Below the pieces are notes generated by a model that saw nothing but the letters and a program-made list of their open reading frames with translations, was not told where the DNA came from and made no database searches. A stretch of DNA of 64,000 nucleotides from Enoplolaimus lenunculus (taxonomy: Eukaryota; Nematoda; Enoplea; Enoplida; Thoracostomopsidae), in the NCBI GenBank assembly GCA_030248215.1, contig JASANG010002531.1, positions 62,001-126,000 of the forward strand, written 5' to 3'. Both the position numbers and the translations under genes were made by a program. This document shows, in pieces, positions 48,201-58,764 of the stretch (the first letter of the stretch is position 1; each line of letters starts with the position of its first letter).

Positions 48201-51200
48201 AGATGTTTTCCGAACTGGTGCTCCCTGTCGGAGTCAACGAAGCTGAAAGCAACTTCACCGCCATCCTGAATCACGTTGGCAAACGCTGCATCCCAGCCGG
48301 CAGGATACCGAAATACACGGGCCCAGGAATCACGGATGACACAAAGAGGATGATGGAAACCCGCGACGAACTGCGGAAAACCAATCCCAAATCCGATGAA
48401 CTTGCAGTGTTAAACAGTGAAATATCAAAGCAGTTGCAAGGAGAAACCCGCCGCCGCTGGATCGAACACCTATGCAACTTTGATTGCCATACGCTCGTGA
48501 AGAAGCTCTGGGACACCTATAAATCCCTAAACAACTCGAGAACGAAAATGGCGAAAAACATCGGTATAAAATTTGGCGACAAATGCGAAATGAAGGCCAA
48601 GAGGTTAGCCAAGAAATTTAACAAGATCTTCAGCAACGCCAAAACCCACGCCTCAGACCCGCTAAACAGGATACAACTCCGGAAAATCAAGCAAATGGAT
48701 CATGCCGACAACGTCATCATCTCCGAAGAAGAAGTGTCCTCCGCCATCCTAAACTCGAAAAACTCGAAGGCTGTCGGACCTGATGGCCTAACAGTGTTTC
48801 ACCTGAAGAACCTAGGCAAGGCAGGAATCAGATACCTCGCCTACATCTTTAACACTTCACTTCAACGCGGCATCATACCCACAGTGTGGAAGAAGTCAAC
48901 AATCATTCCACTGCTCAAACCGAACAAGCCGGAGGAAGACCACAAATCGTACCGCCCCGTATCACTACTATGCTCATCGGCGAAGGTCTTGGAGAGATGT
49001 CTGTTAAGCCACCTGAAAACTCATCTACTGGTGCAGTCACATCAGCATGGCTTCCGACCAGGCCATTCGACCACAAGCGCTCTCATGAACCTCACAAACG
49101 ACGCACTCGAAGGGTTCAACATGAAACCCCCAGAGAGAACGGTAGTAGTGGCATTGGACCTGACAAAAGCATTCGACATGGTCAATCACCGCCGTCTGCT
49201 TCAGGACATCAGCGACACTACGCTGCCCAAAGGCATCACAAAGTGGCTCGCTAACTACCTACACGGAAGACAAGCCCAGACGAGTTTCAGAGATGAGGTA
49301 TCACCTTTCCGAAACATTCACATGGGCGTGCCACAAGGCTCCATCATATCGCCACTGCTCTTCAACTTCTATGTATCAAATGCGCCAACTCCACCGGCAA
49401 ACATCAAGCTCGTCTCATATGCAGATGACTTCACGGTGTACACAAGCGGTCACAACAAAGAAGAGCTATCGCGACGATTAAACGATTATATCCCGGAGCT
49501 CATCGACTTGGAAAACAAAGGACTGGCGATCTCACCAACAAAATCAACCGTGACCATACTGACGCCTGATCCCGGTGAATTCAAACACCACCCACAGATC
49601 ATTGTTCATGGGCTGCCGATCCCCCTCGAGCAGAACCCAAAAATCCTGGGCGTGACGCTGGACCCAAAGCTAAAATTCCACAAGCACACTGAAAACACGT
49701 ATTCACGAGTCAGACAGCGAATTAACATCCTGAAAGCTCTGGCTGGCTCAACATGGGGTCAGAACAAGGAAACGATGATAATGATGTACAAAGAAGTCGG
49801 GAGATCGGTGATAAATTATGCTTGCCCGGTCTGGTATCCGAACTGCTCGAAATCACAAGTGCAAAAGCTACAACGCTTACAGAACGATGCCATAAGGACA
49901 GCAATGGGTAACCTAAAAATGGCCTCAGAAGACCATCTGCATTCCGAAGCGAAGGTGCTCCCAGTCGCAGACCATAGTGCTATGCTGACGTGCCAATATT
50001 ACGCTCAGTGCTGCCTTCAAAGTCACCCATGCCATTATCTGACAGAGCAAAGACCAAGACAAAGAAGAAAGAAAAACACATTGAGATCGTTCACTCAAGA
50101 TGCTATCGGCTCACCAACACCAGATCAGTTATCAAAGTCCGAAATCAAGGCGCGGATATCCGAAATCCACACAACAACAGTAGCAGTGGTCAAATCAAAA
50201 TACCGCAATCAGGTGGTACTGGGAGGGTACCCACCACCTCCAATCGACGTCTCAGAAATGAAACTGGACCGAGCCAAGCGTTCAAGGATAACACAATTAC
50301 GATCGGGATACTCCTTCCTGCTGCACAGCTACCGGCACAGGATTGATGCAACAATCCCAGACAAATGTCCGAACTGCGGGTCTACACCACACAACACCAT
50401 ACATCTCTTCAACTGCAATGCAAAACCCACAACGCTGATACCTGAGGACCTATGGCGAAAACCGGTCGAGGTCGCTCAACTTCTTGATCTATAACCGCTC
50501 TGCTGGACGACACTGACGGCCACGACAACAACATTGAATTATTGGCATAGGCGTTAACACTTTGCCCATCGTAGGGTACAGTTTGCTAGATTCGTCGCCA
50601 TTACCTAATTGTGCGAGTTCTTAATCGTTTTTAGTAAACGTATTCCTCCAGTTATCTGACTTTTCTTTCAGTGATAGGTTAAACGCGCTTGGTGTGGAAC
50701 ATCTTAAGACCAGTCGGCTAAAACTTGAATAGAGTTTATTAAAAATGTTTATCATATAACTTAGGTGATGTATTTGATAATTGGTTCCGTTTCACAGTTT
50801 TTCATTGCTGGCAATTACGCTATATAAACTTAAAATGTTCGTTGCAATCATTAAAAATTCACCAATTTTCATCGCGATTGCTTACGAAGTCCATTCGTCT
50901 TCCACCACCAAGTTTCTCAAGTGAATTAAGAAATGGGATATTTGATGTCCATTACATTACGTATTGCATATCGCGAGCACAGTGCCTGCAATTTGCACTC
51001 GATGCCATGTGAGCACTCTCATTCTTATTTATGTTTGTTTAAACGCATTTATTAACTTGTATCTATGCTCTTTTTAGTAAATCTTTTAGTTAAAACCGTG
51101 ACAGGCAACCCGAGATTGATACATAAACGTCCCTATTTCGTTTTTTCGACGACTGTGACCCAAAAACTAAATTTAGACCCAGGACGCAAACATCATTTCG

Positions 51201-54200
51201 ATTCCGGTTGCTCTTCCGATTTTTTAAAGCCAGTTTTGATTTCGATTGCAGGTAGAATTGGAATAGTAATGTTTTTCATTTCGTTTGCTACTTGATGTAA
51301 TCAAAAATATATTGCAATGGCGTATACAAGTTATATATCATAAAACTCGCCAAACTTCCGATTCCGGTTACAATTTCGATTCCGTTTTAATTCAGTTTCG
51401 TTTGTCAGCCTGCCGAGACCAGACCTGAGACAACCGGAAAACCAACGTTTACCCAGACCCGTTTTTGTGCAAATAAAGTTTTTGTAGTGTGAGGTATATA
51501 ATGCATTGCTTTGTTACAGATGTTTTGGCATGGGATGTTGCTGGAATTGAACAGAATAGTGAACATAATGCAATCCTGTCAATGTTTGCTGACGAGCCAT
51601 CCAGTTGTTACTCTGTTCATAACATTGGTACAGGGATTTATGAGCTTTGAGTTGATGAACTAAATATAAGTTTTGTGCAATTTTGTTATTTTTCTGAAGT
51701 TTTTATTGGAAGTGTTTTGAATTTTACTATTAAATTTGTTTTGTATCACTATTTAAAGCTTGTTGTCGGGTTCTGGTATCTAGAGTTCTACTCATGACGT
51801 CTGCGAATGATGATCCCAGCTCTACACAGGAATGAATGTGCTTTCTTTGGGTTTGTGAAAAGGATCGTCTTTGGTTATTTTGTATCGAGAAATTAGAATC
51901 GATGGCAGGTCAATATTGCGCACTTGTCAAATAGACGTTCTAATGTCTCCTCTTCATTGTGACAGTGCCGACATTGTGCTGAGTGTGGTACAGTTCTGTT
52001 TAATGTCGCGGCACTTCTAAATAGGGTTTGGCTTTGGTTTTAAGTTAACTATAATGTCGTGCGAAGGATTGATTTATTGTTAACTATATTTCTGCTCAGT
52101 AAATTGATAATGCGGATTATAGCTTTTCAGTTTAGTTCTTGTTGGAAAAAGCAATGGAATCGATGCTGGCCAGTGGTTTGGACCAAATTCGTTGGCGCAA
52201 GTTCTGAGGTAAGTTTCGGGTTCAAATTTTGTCATTTTTGATGTTTTCAAGTAGTTTTTGTATTGGTTGTCAAACTTTTGTTCAAAAGTCTGCGCCACCA
52301 CGGTCTTCTGTTCGTTTTCGCATCAGAAATTTTCGGCGAACAACAATTAGTTTATGTACAATATGTACATTTTAAAAAATATAGGAACGAAACCTGGGCA
52401 AGAACAAAAAATTATTTGCTTTTTGCATAGATATGTTAGTTGTTCGTGTTAAAATTTTATAATTTTAATTTTCAGTTTAAAATTAGCTCCAATTTTTCAA
52501 AATCATATGTCACATGAAGTTACCAGAAGCACATTGCCCAAAGCAAAGAGCGGTGATGAAATGTTTTTTGTTATAATTTGGCAGGACGCTCAGCTACAAA
52601 GATACCTACTCGAAAGTTAGAATTCACGTTGCGATGGATGCAACAGTGGCTGTTGATGCTGTTAAATCGTCATTTTTGCAATCTGAAGACCACTGTGAAC
52701 AAACAGAATCGGTTTGTAGTTTTGGCTGCGCTGGCAAGCATTGCAGTTCAAAGTCTTCCAATGGTCAAAATTATTGCCCTACTAATTTTCAAAGACCGCT
52801 GTTACTAATTGTTCCTTTGCGTCTTGGTCTCTCGTCGTTAAATGCGGACTATATTCCCTCACTTAAGGTAAGCTTAAATAGTGTCACGAATGGATAATGT
52901 CAACAACGTATCAGCGCGCGTTGTCTTTTAGACTACCACTTTTTCCGTATTTCTTGGAGGTAACGGTTTGGGATTTTTTCAGTAGTTCCGCTTATTTATA
53001 TTCTTTATTGTTGTAACCCAAAGTAGAGGGTTGTTCCAACACGCAACACGTGTTTGTGCGTTTTGCACCAGGTGAAGTTAGATAATTTGTGTGCTCTTGT
53101 TCAACCAAAAATCGTCCTCGACTTCTGATAGCATTGGGCGCATGGACCCAGCTCGTGTGGTTAGTACCTGAATATTGCGCTCAGTAAGTTATTTTCAAGC
53201 CACGCCGGGTAATTATAGTTTTTAATATTGAATTGTATAGCTATTATTTCAGACATTCTTCAAACTGAGATGGTGTGCTGGAATTCTGGGCGGACGACCG
53301 AAACATGCATTGTATTTTGTAGGAATTGTTGGTAAGTGTTGTTAATTGATTGATTTTTACAACAGCTAAGGGTGGTGCTATACCTGTCTTGCAGTACCGT
53401 CGACACCGTGCGACATTGTATATCTTGTACTACGACGCCTCACTGTGACGAACGGCACTGGATTCTTTCCACTTATCAAAAGTTATAGCGCCTAACACAT
53501 TCATAATACAGTACTTTGCAATTGTTTTTATGGCTTGTGGATTGAAATTTTGTTTCAAGGTGACTCATTGATATATCTTGATCCGCATTATGTTCGCGCT
53601 GCATCGACTTTAAATTCTACAGAGCGTTCACGATCGGCTGATTTTCATCACGATATTGTGGACTGCATGGAGATGGATGACATTGATCCAAGTATGGCGC
53701 TGGTATGTGTGCATGAGGCAAAACCCTAATACTAAGCATACGCAAAATAACTTCTTTCTAAGACAGCTGGGTGATGGACGCAGAAGTCAAAATAGGATTC
53801 TGTTTGTATGTCCGTTTCCAGTCTGCTGCAAGGGTGCTTTAATGGATATCACGATAGCAGGGTTCAGTTATTTTGTGTAGAGTTTCTAGACTTGCAATGA
53901 GTGTCTTTATGAAGAACGCGACTGTTTTTGTGTTTTTAAAATATTATATAATGTGATGACCTTCCAAATGTTTTGAATACTAATTCGATATTAACTAGTG
54001 ATTAGAAAACAGAATAGTTGTGCTACTTTTTGAATATTCTGACGACGCAACACGATAAGTAAACGCCACATTAAGCTTTTATATAAATGTATGAATATTA
54101 TCTCTTTTTAGTGTTTTCTGTGTGAATCGTTGTCAGATTTCGATGACCTTTGTGCTGAATTGAAATCGGTATGTTTAAGGTGTAGTAAGTGTTGGGTTTT

Positions 54201-55195
54201 CGTTTTATTCGGTTTAACCAGGAGCGTCCCGGTATCCAGCTCCGGTTTAATATCCAACAAGAGACTGACATCTGTGTCCGGCTTCTGTATCCTGTATAAA
54301 GATACCTGATATTTACGGTTGTGGTCCCGAATATCGTAAAACAGCTTTATGAACTTCACGATCCGGTTCCAGTGTCCGACAGATTAGTAAATGGTCGCAC
54401 AATAATAAAAAATTGGTTTAAATGAAGGTATGTCATGTCAACAATACAGAAGTTTAGATGGTATTTCGGGTTAACATTGCGTTCCAGTTAAAAATTGGCT
54501 ATCTGGCTCCAGTTCCGGAATGCTGTAAATTTAATATCCAGTCAATCCCTGAATTACCAACGAAATATTATTGAAATCAACACGTTAGAGACCACAGCCA
54601 CAAATATCCGGTATCCGATAGGTTTATACCGGATACCGTATTAACCGAAGGCAAACGCGGATATTTTTAGATATTGAACAGAAACCTCACCGTTAAACCA
54701 AGAATCTGTTTATTAACAGGTCTGGAATGGTGTCGCTACGGCGAATACTGTGAGATAATATGCGTGAAATGTCTTGCGGCATTGTCTCCTAAAAGTCTGG
54801 AAGTAATAATATTTTTATTTTATTTTAGCAACGTATGAAAACGATCCATGCTGCTATGTTCGAAATTGTTGAAAAAATGCCAGATGATTCTGTAATTGCA
54901 GGTATATAATGTATATGTTTGTTTACGTTTTCCTGACATATTTTTTGCTGGAGGAGTGGGATTAAGTTGAGTATCTTAATACTTTTGATAAAGTTGTTAG
55001 GAATTCGTGTTTTCGCCTTTATGTTACTTTTTGTTGGGCTGCCCGAAATACTAGGGGGGTATATATACGTGTACTCTTCGTTTTTGAAGTTGTTTACATA
55101 ATAGTTTGTTATTAAACATGAATTTAATTTTAGATTCCAATGCCCAGGCGTTTCGTTTAAATGACTCTGATAGCGAATATGAAGTTTTGTCGTGA
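45207..55195 (+). CDS. ATG4: ATG4 cysteine protease (autophagy), 11 exons, complete
   Basis: Exons: 45207-45312, 45564-45635, 45815-45913, 51520-51627, 52136-52208, 52585-52867, 53253-53331, 53560-53702, 54112-54168, 54829-54901, 55134-55195. They join in frame to 384 codons plus TGA, the usual ATG4 length (human ATG4B 393). ATG4 trims and delipidates ATG8/LC3 proteins in the cytosol. Catalytic residues are present: Cys72 in GWGCMLRCGQMM, and Asp281 and His283 in LIYLDPH. Other matches are KPIWVLGSY, GQWFGPNSLAQVL, YSKVRIHVAMD, LLLIVPLRLGLSSLN and CFLCESLSDFDDLC. GQWFGPN and length favour the A/B type. The C-terminus SDSEYEVLS is an acidic LC3-interacting (LIR) motif, YEVL, like FEIL of ATG4B. 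Exon 6 has an insert with five cysteines. The start at 45207 is the first in-frame ATG of exon 1; an upstream coding exon is possible. A LINE occupies intron 3. Confidence 0.93.
46027..46600. mobile_element. MITE with GGTCTCGGTC repeats
   Basis: It begins CACGGGTGGGCGGTCTCG and ends GACCGCACATCCCTG, an inverted pair resembling hAT ends. Many GGTCTCGG/CCGAGACC blocks lie inside. It is in ATG4 intron 3. A partial relative is at about 61400-61592, and a scrap near 39390-39450. Confidence 0.6.
47034..47044. repeat. Left 11-bp target duplication of the LINE
   Basis: ATTGAATTATT here is repeated exactly at 50533-50543, immediately outside the two ends of the LINE. Confidence 0.85.
47045..50494 (+). 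CDS. LINE polyprotein: 2A-like motif, zinc finger, AP endonuclease, reverse transcriptase, C-terminal zinc knuckle
   Basis: The frame is uninterrupted (1,145 codons counted from a TTG at 47057; no in-frame ATG precedes the Met just before the 2A motif). Order: hydrophobic LPALLILALLFM, then the 2A-like GIEQNPGP (62-69); a Cys/His-rich PHD-like finger (about 77-119, CCYC, CKEC, CLRC); AP-type endonuclease from MQWNCNG (138) through QES (167), GDFNAHN (267-273) and SSDH (339-342); reverse transcriptase with KAVGPDG (571), VALDLTKAFD (698-707), GVPQGSIISP and the catalytic YADD (788-791); and a C-terminal CPNCGSTPHNTIHLFNC knuckle (1104-1120). No RNase H is seen. The domain order and C-terminus fit the jockey/I superfamily; the clade is uncertain. 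All catalytic residues I can check are present, so the copy may be or recently have been active apart from its 5' end. Confidence 0.9.
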   Translation, partial: WSPALVAFAQRCKSIGKWRCTGSLVQRTNTEAATPTSSFTPKSVGFLWRDQHLPALLILALLFMAGIEQNPGPKRGRVWYCCYCNTKLKKTESSAKCKECKDYAHINDDCCIRLRHSHVCLRCAKKPHKEANNQPTKKIRFMQWNCNGIGKKKTELEHFLKTKGVHVAAIQESKLSKKSKTPNFIKYKVLRRDRGVDGGGGLLLLIHESVMFEPIESPSKEKMESQGAALQIGEQIISVINVYIPPTSSCDPGFAPTISQFLRQNDALILGDFNAHNELWSSTLSEDRGTKLAEEIQDSDCGVLNLNQPTRIPSNGQDTSPDISIASSSLLNRLTWETSISLSSDHVPITIDLDTGIEEISVNTQQRTFINLSKADWKKYTEETEKMFSELVLPVGVNEAESNFTAILNHVGKRCIPAGRIPKYTGPGITDDTKRMMETRDELRKTNPKSDELAVLNSEISKQLQGETRRRWIEHLCNFDCHTLVKKLWDTYKSLNNSRTKMAKNIGIKFGDKCEMKAKRLAKKFNKIFSNAKTHASDPLNRIQLRKIKQMDHADNVIISEEEVSSAILNSKNSKAVGPDGLTVFHLKNLGKAGIRYLAYIFNTSLQRGIIPTVWKKSTIIPLLKPNKPEEDHKSYRPVSLLCSSAKVLERCLLSHLKTHLLVQSHQHGFRPGHSTTSALMNLTNDALEGFNMKPPERTVVVALDLTKAFDMVNHRRLLQDISDTTLPKGITKWLANYLHGRQAQTSFRDEVSPFRNIHMGVPQGSIISPLLFNFYVSNAPTPPANIKLVSYADDFTVYTSGHNKEELSRRLNDYIPELIDLENKGLAISPTKSTVTILTPDPGEFKHHPQIIVHGLPIPLEQNPKILGVTLDPKLKFHKHTENTYSRVRQRINILKALAGSTWGQNKETMIMMYKEVGRSVINYACPVWYPNCSKSQVQKLQRLQNDAIRTAMGNLKMASEDHLHSEAKVLPVADHSAMLTCQYYAQCCLQSHPCHYLTEQRPRQRRKKNTLRSFTQDAIGSPTPDQLSKSEIKARISEIHTTTVAVVKSKYRNQVVLGGYPPPPIDVSEMKLDRAKRSRITQLRSGYSFLLHSYRHRIDATIPDKCPNCGSTPHNTIHLFNCNAKPTTLIPEDLWRKPVEVAQLLDL
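47045..50532 (+). mobile_element. Jockey/I-type non-LTR retrotransposon (LINE), young, probably 5'-truncated
   Basis: The 3.49-kb element is bounded by an 11-bp target duplication. It holds one long frame (see next entry) and only about 38 bp of 3' untranslated DNA ending GACAACAAC, with no poly(A). It is clearly more GC-rich than the surrounding intron. It lies in the sense direction in ATG4 intron 3. The open frame continues without a stop to the 5' junction, which suggests that full-length copies extend further upstream. Confidence 0.88.
50533..50543. repeat. Right 11-bp target duplication of the LINE
   Basis: ATTGAATTATT matches 47034-47044 exactly and marks the 3' insertion junction. 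Confidence 0.85.
54215..54400. mobile_element. CCGGATAT-family MITE, diverged, in ATG4 intron 9
   Basis: CCGGTATCCAGCTCCGG and CTGTATCCTGTATAAAGAT match the element at 40953-41262. It ends near AGTAAATGGTCGCAC. Target duplications are not seen. Confidence 0.5.
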
Positions 55196-56596
55196 ACGCA
55201 GTGAGAGAAATGCGTTAATGTGGTTCATTGAACAAACTGGCTCGAAAACACTAGTCTACTAGTTTGATGGAATCTTACAACACGCGGTTTGGTGATTTCG
55301 GTAGGTAAATTTTTTGTTCGAAAAGGTTTGAAGCTCTGAAGGGTTTTGAATCGCTAAGCTTATTTCTGGCTAATGGCCTGGAGTATATCAGCTCAATATG
55401 TCGTTTGTTCGAAATAATACTTATGTGGTTGTTTTGCACAATGACGTGCGAGCAGTAATAGGGCAACATTTATCCTTGGTCCAAATTTTTAAATGCGTAT
55501 AGATTCTACGACCAGTTATTAGCAGCAGGTTTTCAAACTTACAAAGTCCTACAACATCGCATCTCAAAACTGGCACAGAAACAATGCAAATCAACTGCGA
55601 AAATTTTGCAAATTTTGAATGGCATCATTTACAATGTTAGCTGCTATAAACGTTATGGAATACGAACACTTAGCTAGTCATTACTGGTTTTAATTTTATT
55701 AATTTATAAAAAGTATGCGCAGATATTCCTTAACTTTCACGGCCAGTCACTTTTTGTTGGTTGTGTGCAGCGTGAAAAAACTCAAACTCCGATTTTTTCC
55801 TTGTGATTTGTACAAAATTGGTTTGCAAGTTTAAAAACTACAAAATGTCACAAAAATTAATGTTGAGTCCCGCATAAGCAGTTCGTATGGTTTTACTTAG
55901 ATTTGGTCTAAAGTTTGCAATCAGAAACGATCGTTTTGAGTTAATTTTGCACCATTTTGTCTAGTTTGGTTTCATTATTTAGTGTAATTCATTTTGCAGG
56001 TTGATAATAACGGCGACATATTCGATCGCTGTAGTGGACGTATCGCAAAAATTCGCTAAACGAATTGTTACTGACCTGATTGGGCGCTAGAAAGCTTTTG
56101 AGAAGAATTGGGAACAGTATATTTGAGGGCACATTACATTTTGCTTGCTTGTGTTAAAATTGTTTTTGTCCATATATAGCTGGCGGCCGAAACAGTATTA
56201 GTATATTCTTAATTCTAAGCGTAGGCGGAAGCCTTGGAGCAATGTTAAGCTTATAACTACGCTTAAGCGTAATCCTAAACAAAAATATGTTACTGCCAGA
56301 GGTATTTGTATAATATGCAGGTATATCGAAAAATGTTTTAGTCAGTCCGATGCTTTGTGTGGGGTGCAAACGGATGTGAAAAAAACGGAGCCAAAATTCA
56401 ACGAATTTTGTCCGAACTGGCCGGAGTAATGCATAATTTTGTTTCAAATTGATGTTTAATTTGCAAATTTTTACACTATGTTTGAAAAGTATGCTCAAAA
56501 AATTGTTTATAAGTTTTCAGTAAGTAAAGATTTAAAAATTACGCTAAAATTAGAGTTCAACTCGCTGAAAGAAACATCTATAATTATTAAAAAATC

Positions 56597-56765
56597 GGCC
56601 AATGTAAAGAACAGGGGCGGAGAACAGTGTTATAAGCATATTCCTAAGCGTAAGAATGAGCATATTCCTAAGCCTAAGCTAAGCAAAAAAAATTGGTCTA
56701 AAGCTTACTTAACCTTACTCTTTTTTAGTCCCACAGAAAAACGTTCCGCCCCTGATAATCTATAG
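56597..56765. mobile_element. TTAGGC-family MITE
   Basis: Ends GGCCAATGTAAAGAACAGG and CGCCCCTGATAATCTATAG are inverted, with CCTAAGCCTAAGC inside. No target duplication was readable. Confidence 0.65.
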
Positions 56766-57414
56766 TTTCATTACTGAAAATGCAGGAGCCGGGTGCATAT
56801 CGTACGATTATTTATGCCCTGCTTGTCCTTGCGAGATTCAATAATGTTTGAAAGTGCTAATTTAATTTGTATAAGTTTTAAAATTAAACTTATTTTATGT
56901 TTAAATTGAAATTAACGAGCCTGTAAAGTTAGTGTTGTGCCCCGGCCAATGGTATATATTTTCGCCTGTTAGTATCATTGAAAACACTAAAAAAGCATTG
57001 ACATCAGCAATTTAACGTTTAAGGCCTTACGTAGATTTTGATTCGAAACCGTTTAGCTGCAATCTAAAATGTTTCTTACTGTTATCATGGTTAGTATTAA
57101 GATTGAGTCACTTGTTGAAACTACTTTGGTGAGGTGCTTCAGATGATCTGGGTTCCATTTCCTTTTAGAAAAATATAGTGAAATCTGCTAGAGTGCCTAT
57201 AAATATATATGGCAATAATAAAGAGATCTAGAAGTTAGAGTGCCTCGAAAAGGCCATGAAAAAATAATGTTTTTAAATTGCATCAGAAAGAAATTTGTAA
57301 AGCGCAAAAACAAGTTGAACTAAATTTTTATTGTTAAGCATACTTGGCAGCAAAATGCGCTGTTAATTCCTTTATATATGCATTTTGGGGCTCGTTTTCT
57401 AGTATAAATATACT

Positions 57415-57560
57415 GGACAATGTTACTTTAAGGGTGTAACTGAAGATTAAGCGTATTCCTAAAGCCTAAGCGTTGCAAAAATGTGTTCCTAAGCCAAGCA
57501 AAAAAATGTAATCTATAGAATCTAGACCCACCGGAAAGCTGGACGCCCTTAACATGGGTC
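57415..57560. mobile_element. TTAGGC-family MITE with perfect 8-bp target duplication
   Basis: It starts GGACAATGTTACTTTAAGG and ends GACGCCCTTAACATGGGTC. AATATACT is repeated exactly on both sides (57407-57414, 57561-57568). Confidence 0.85.
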
Positions 57561-57710
57561 AATATACTATGATTCGAAGTTGCAAAAATGTAGGAGAATT
57601 AGCTTTTACTGGTGATCTCATGGTCATTATAAAAATGTATGAAAATTTTTAAAAATTTGAATGTTGGCCGGCCGGCCAACAGAAAAAGTGGTAATTGCAC
57701 AACACTATTT

Positions 57711-57796
57711 TTAGTGCTTTATTTACCAATTTGTCTAGCTTTTACCAGACTTGCCTTGGGATGCGACATTAACGTTACCCCATTGTGGAAAAAGGT
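57711..57796 (+). CDS. Possible membrane-hairpin exon, unassigned
   Basis: After an acceptor-like CTATTTTTAG the frame LYLPICLAFTRLALG reads to a possible donor (AAAAAG|GTAGAA). The pattern LYxP...RLxLG faintly resembles the N-terminal membrane hairpin of AUP1-type acyltransferase-like proteins. No flanking exon confirms this. It may be chance. Confidence 0.18.
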
Positions 57797-57974
57797 AGAA
57801 TACAATTTGAGTCCAGTGGTAAGCTGGAAGTTAAAATTCGTTGAGTGGTGTCTATATGGTCGAGGTTATTAGCTGAACTTTACTGAATACGTTGTGCAGG
57901 TAGCGTATGAATATCTGCGGAAAGCTACTATAACTGCCACCGTATTTTTATGCACAAATTTTTCCAAAAATTCA

Positions 57975-58113
57975 ACATCCCAAAGCCTAAGCGTAAGATT
58001 GAGCATATTCCCCTAAGCCTAAGGTTGAGCTAAGCAAAACATAGTCTATAGCTTGAGTTTACTTGTTTCTAGTCCCAGAGAAAAACGTTCCGCCCCTGTT
58101 GTTTACATGGGCC
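57975..58113. mobile_element. TTAGGC-family MITE, left end lost
   Basis: CCTAAGCGTAAG, AGTCCCAGAGAAAAACG and the right end TTGTTTACATGGGCC identify the family. Confidence 0.6.
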
Positions 58114-58114
58114 G

Positions 58115-58528
58115 TCATCTGGAACGCGAATTTATTTTTGACCGTTCATATATACATTTTATCTTGAGCTTTTCATTGAGCAGAGTGTACAAATGTATAC
58201 GCGAACTACAAGTAGTATGATTGCAATCCAGTGCATTTTGCGCAGTATAAAGCAATCTGATATCGCATCTGTATATTTGTAGCAGATTAATAGTTGCATT
58301 GCTATAATGCAAACATTTTTGTGTAAACAAAAGTTTGCTGTGATGAGTTTTTAGTAAAGTTGACAATTTAACGCCGTTTCTATTCAGTTTTTCTTGAATC
58401 TTGGCTCGAAATCGCGTAGTTGAATTCATGATAGCTTGTTCAAGCCGCGCCATTAGATGAACGATGCCGGAGCCGTATGTCAGCTGTTCCCCGGATACGT
58501 TAGTTATGCAAAAGCATGTATATAACAT
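58115..58528 (-). CDS. Unassigned open frame, possible exon
   Basis: The minus strand is open for 137 codons with a fairly protein-like first half (GSGIVHLMARLEQAIMNS, then FRAKIQEKLNRNGVKLS, an amphipathic helix pattern). The second half is not convincing. No homologue, start or splice partner was recognised. Confidence 0.2.
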   Translation of the reverse strand: MLYTCFCITNVSGEQLTYGSGIVHLMARLEQAIMNSTTRFRAKIQEKLNRNGVKLSTLLKTHHSKLLFTQKCLHYSNATINLLQIYRCDIRLLYTAQNALDCNHTTCSSRIHLYTLLNEKLKIKCIYERSKINSRSR

Positions 58529-58577
58529 TAAATGATACTGAAGTCGTAGATTTTAAAATTGATACTGTACAGAAATT

Positions 58578-58764
58578 GACCTATGTACAGAACAGGGCCG
58601 GATCGTTTACCGGCGGGGCTATAATAGAGTCAGTTTTTAAGCTTAAGACTAACTTTTTTGCTTAGGCTTACGCTTAGGAATAGGCTCGTCCTTATACGCT
58701 TACTCTTAGGCTTAGGAATATGCTTATTATACTACGGTTCCGGCCCTGTTCTATACATGGGTCC
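58578..58764. mobile_element. TTAGGC-family MITE, GGCCGG subfamily
   Basis: Ends GACCTATGTACAGAACAGG and CCTGTTCTATACATGGGTC are inverted, with CTTAGGCTTACGCTTAGG inside. Confidence 0.7.

Noticed and set aside
47350-50346. Many further open frames on both strands within the LINE
   Set aside because: They are shadow frames of the GC-rich 1,145-codon LINE frame; codon bias of the main frame keeps the others open.
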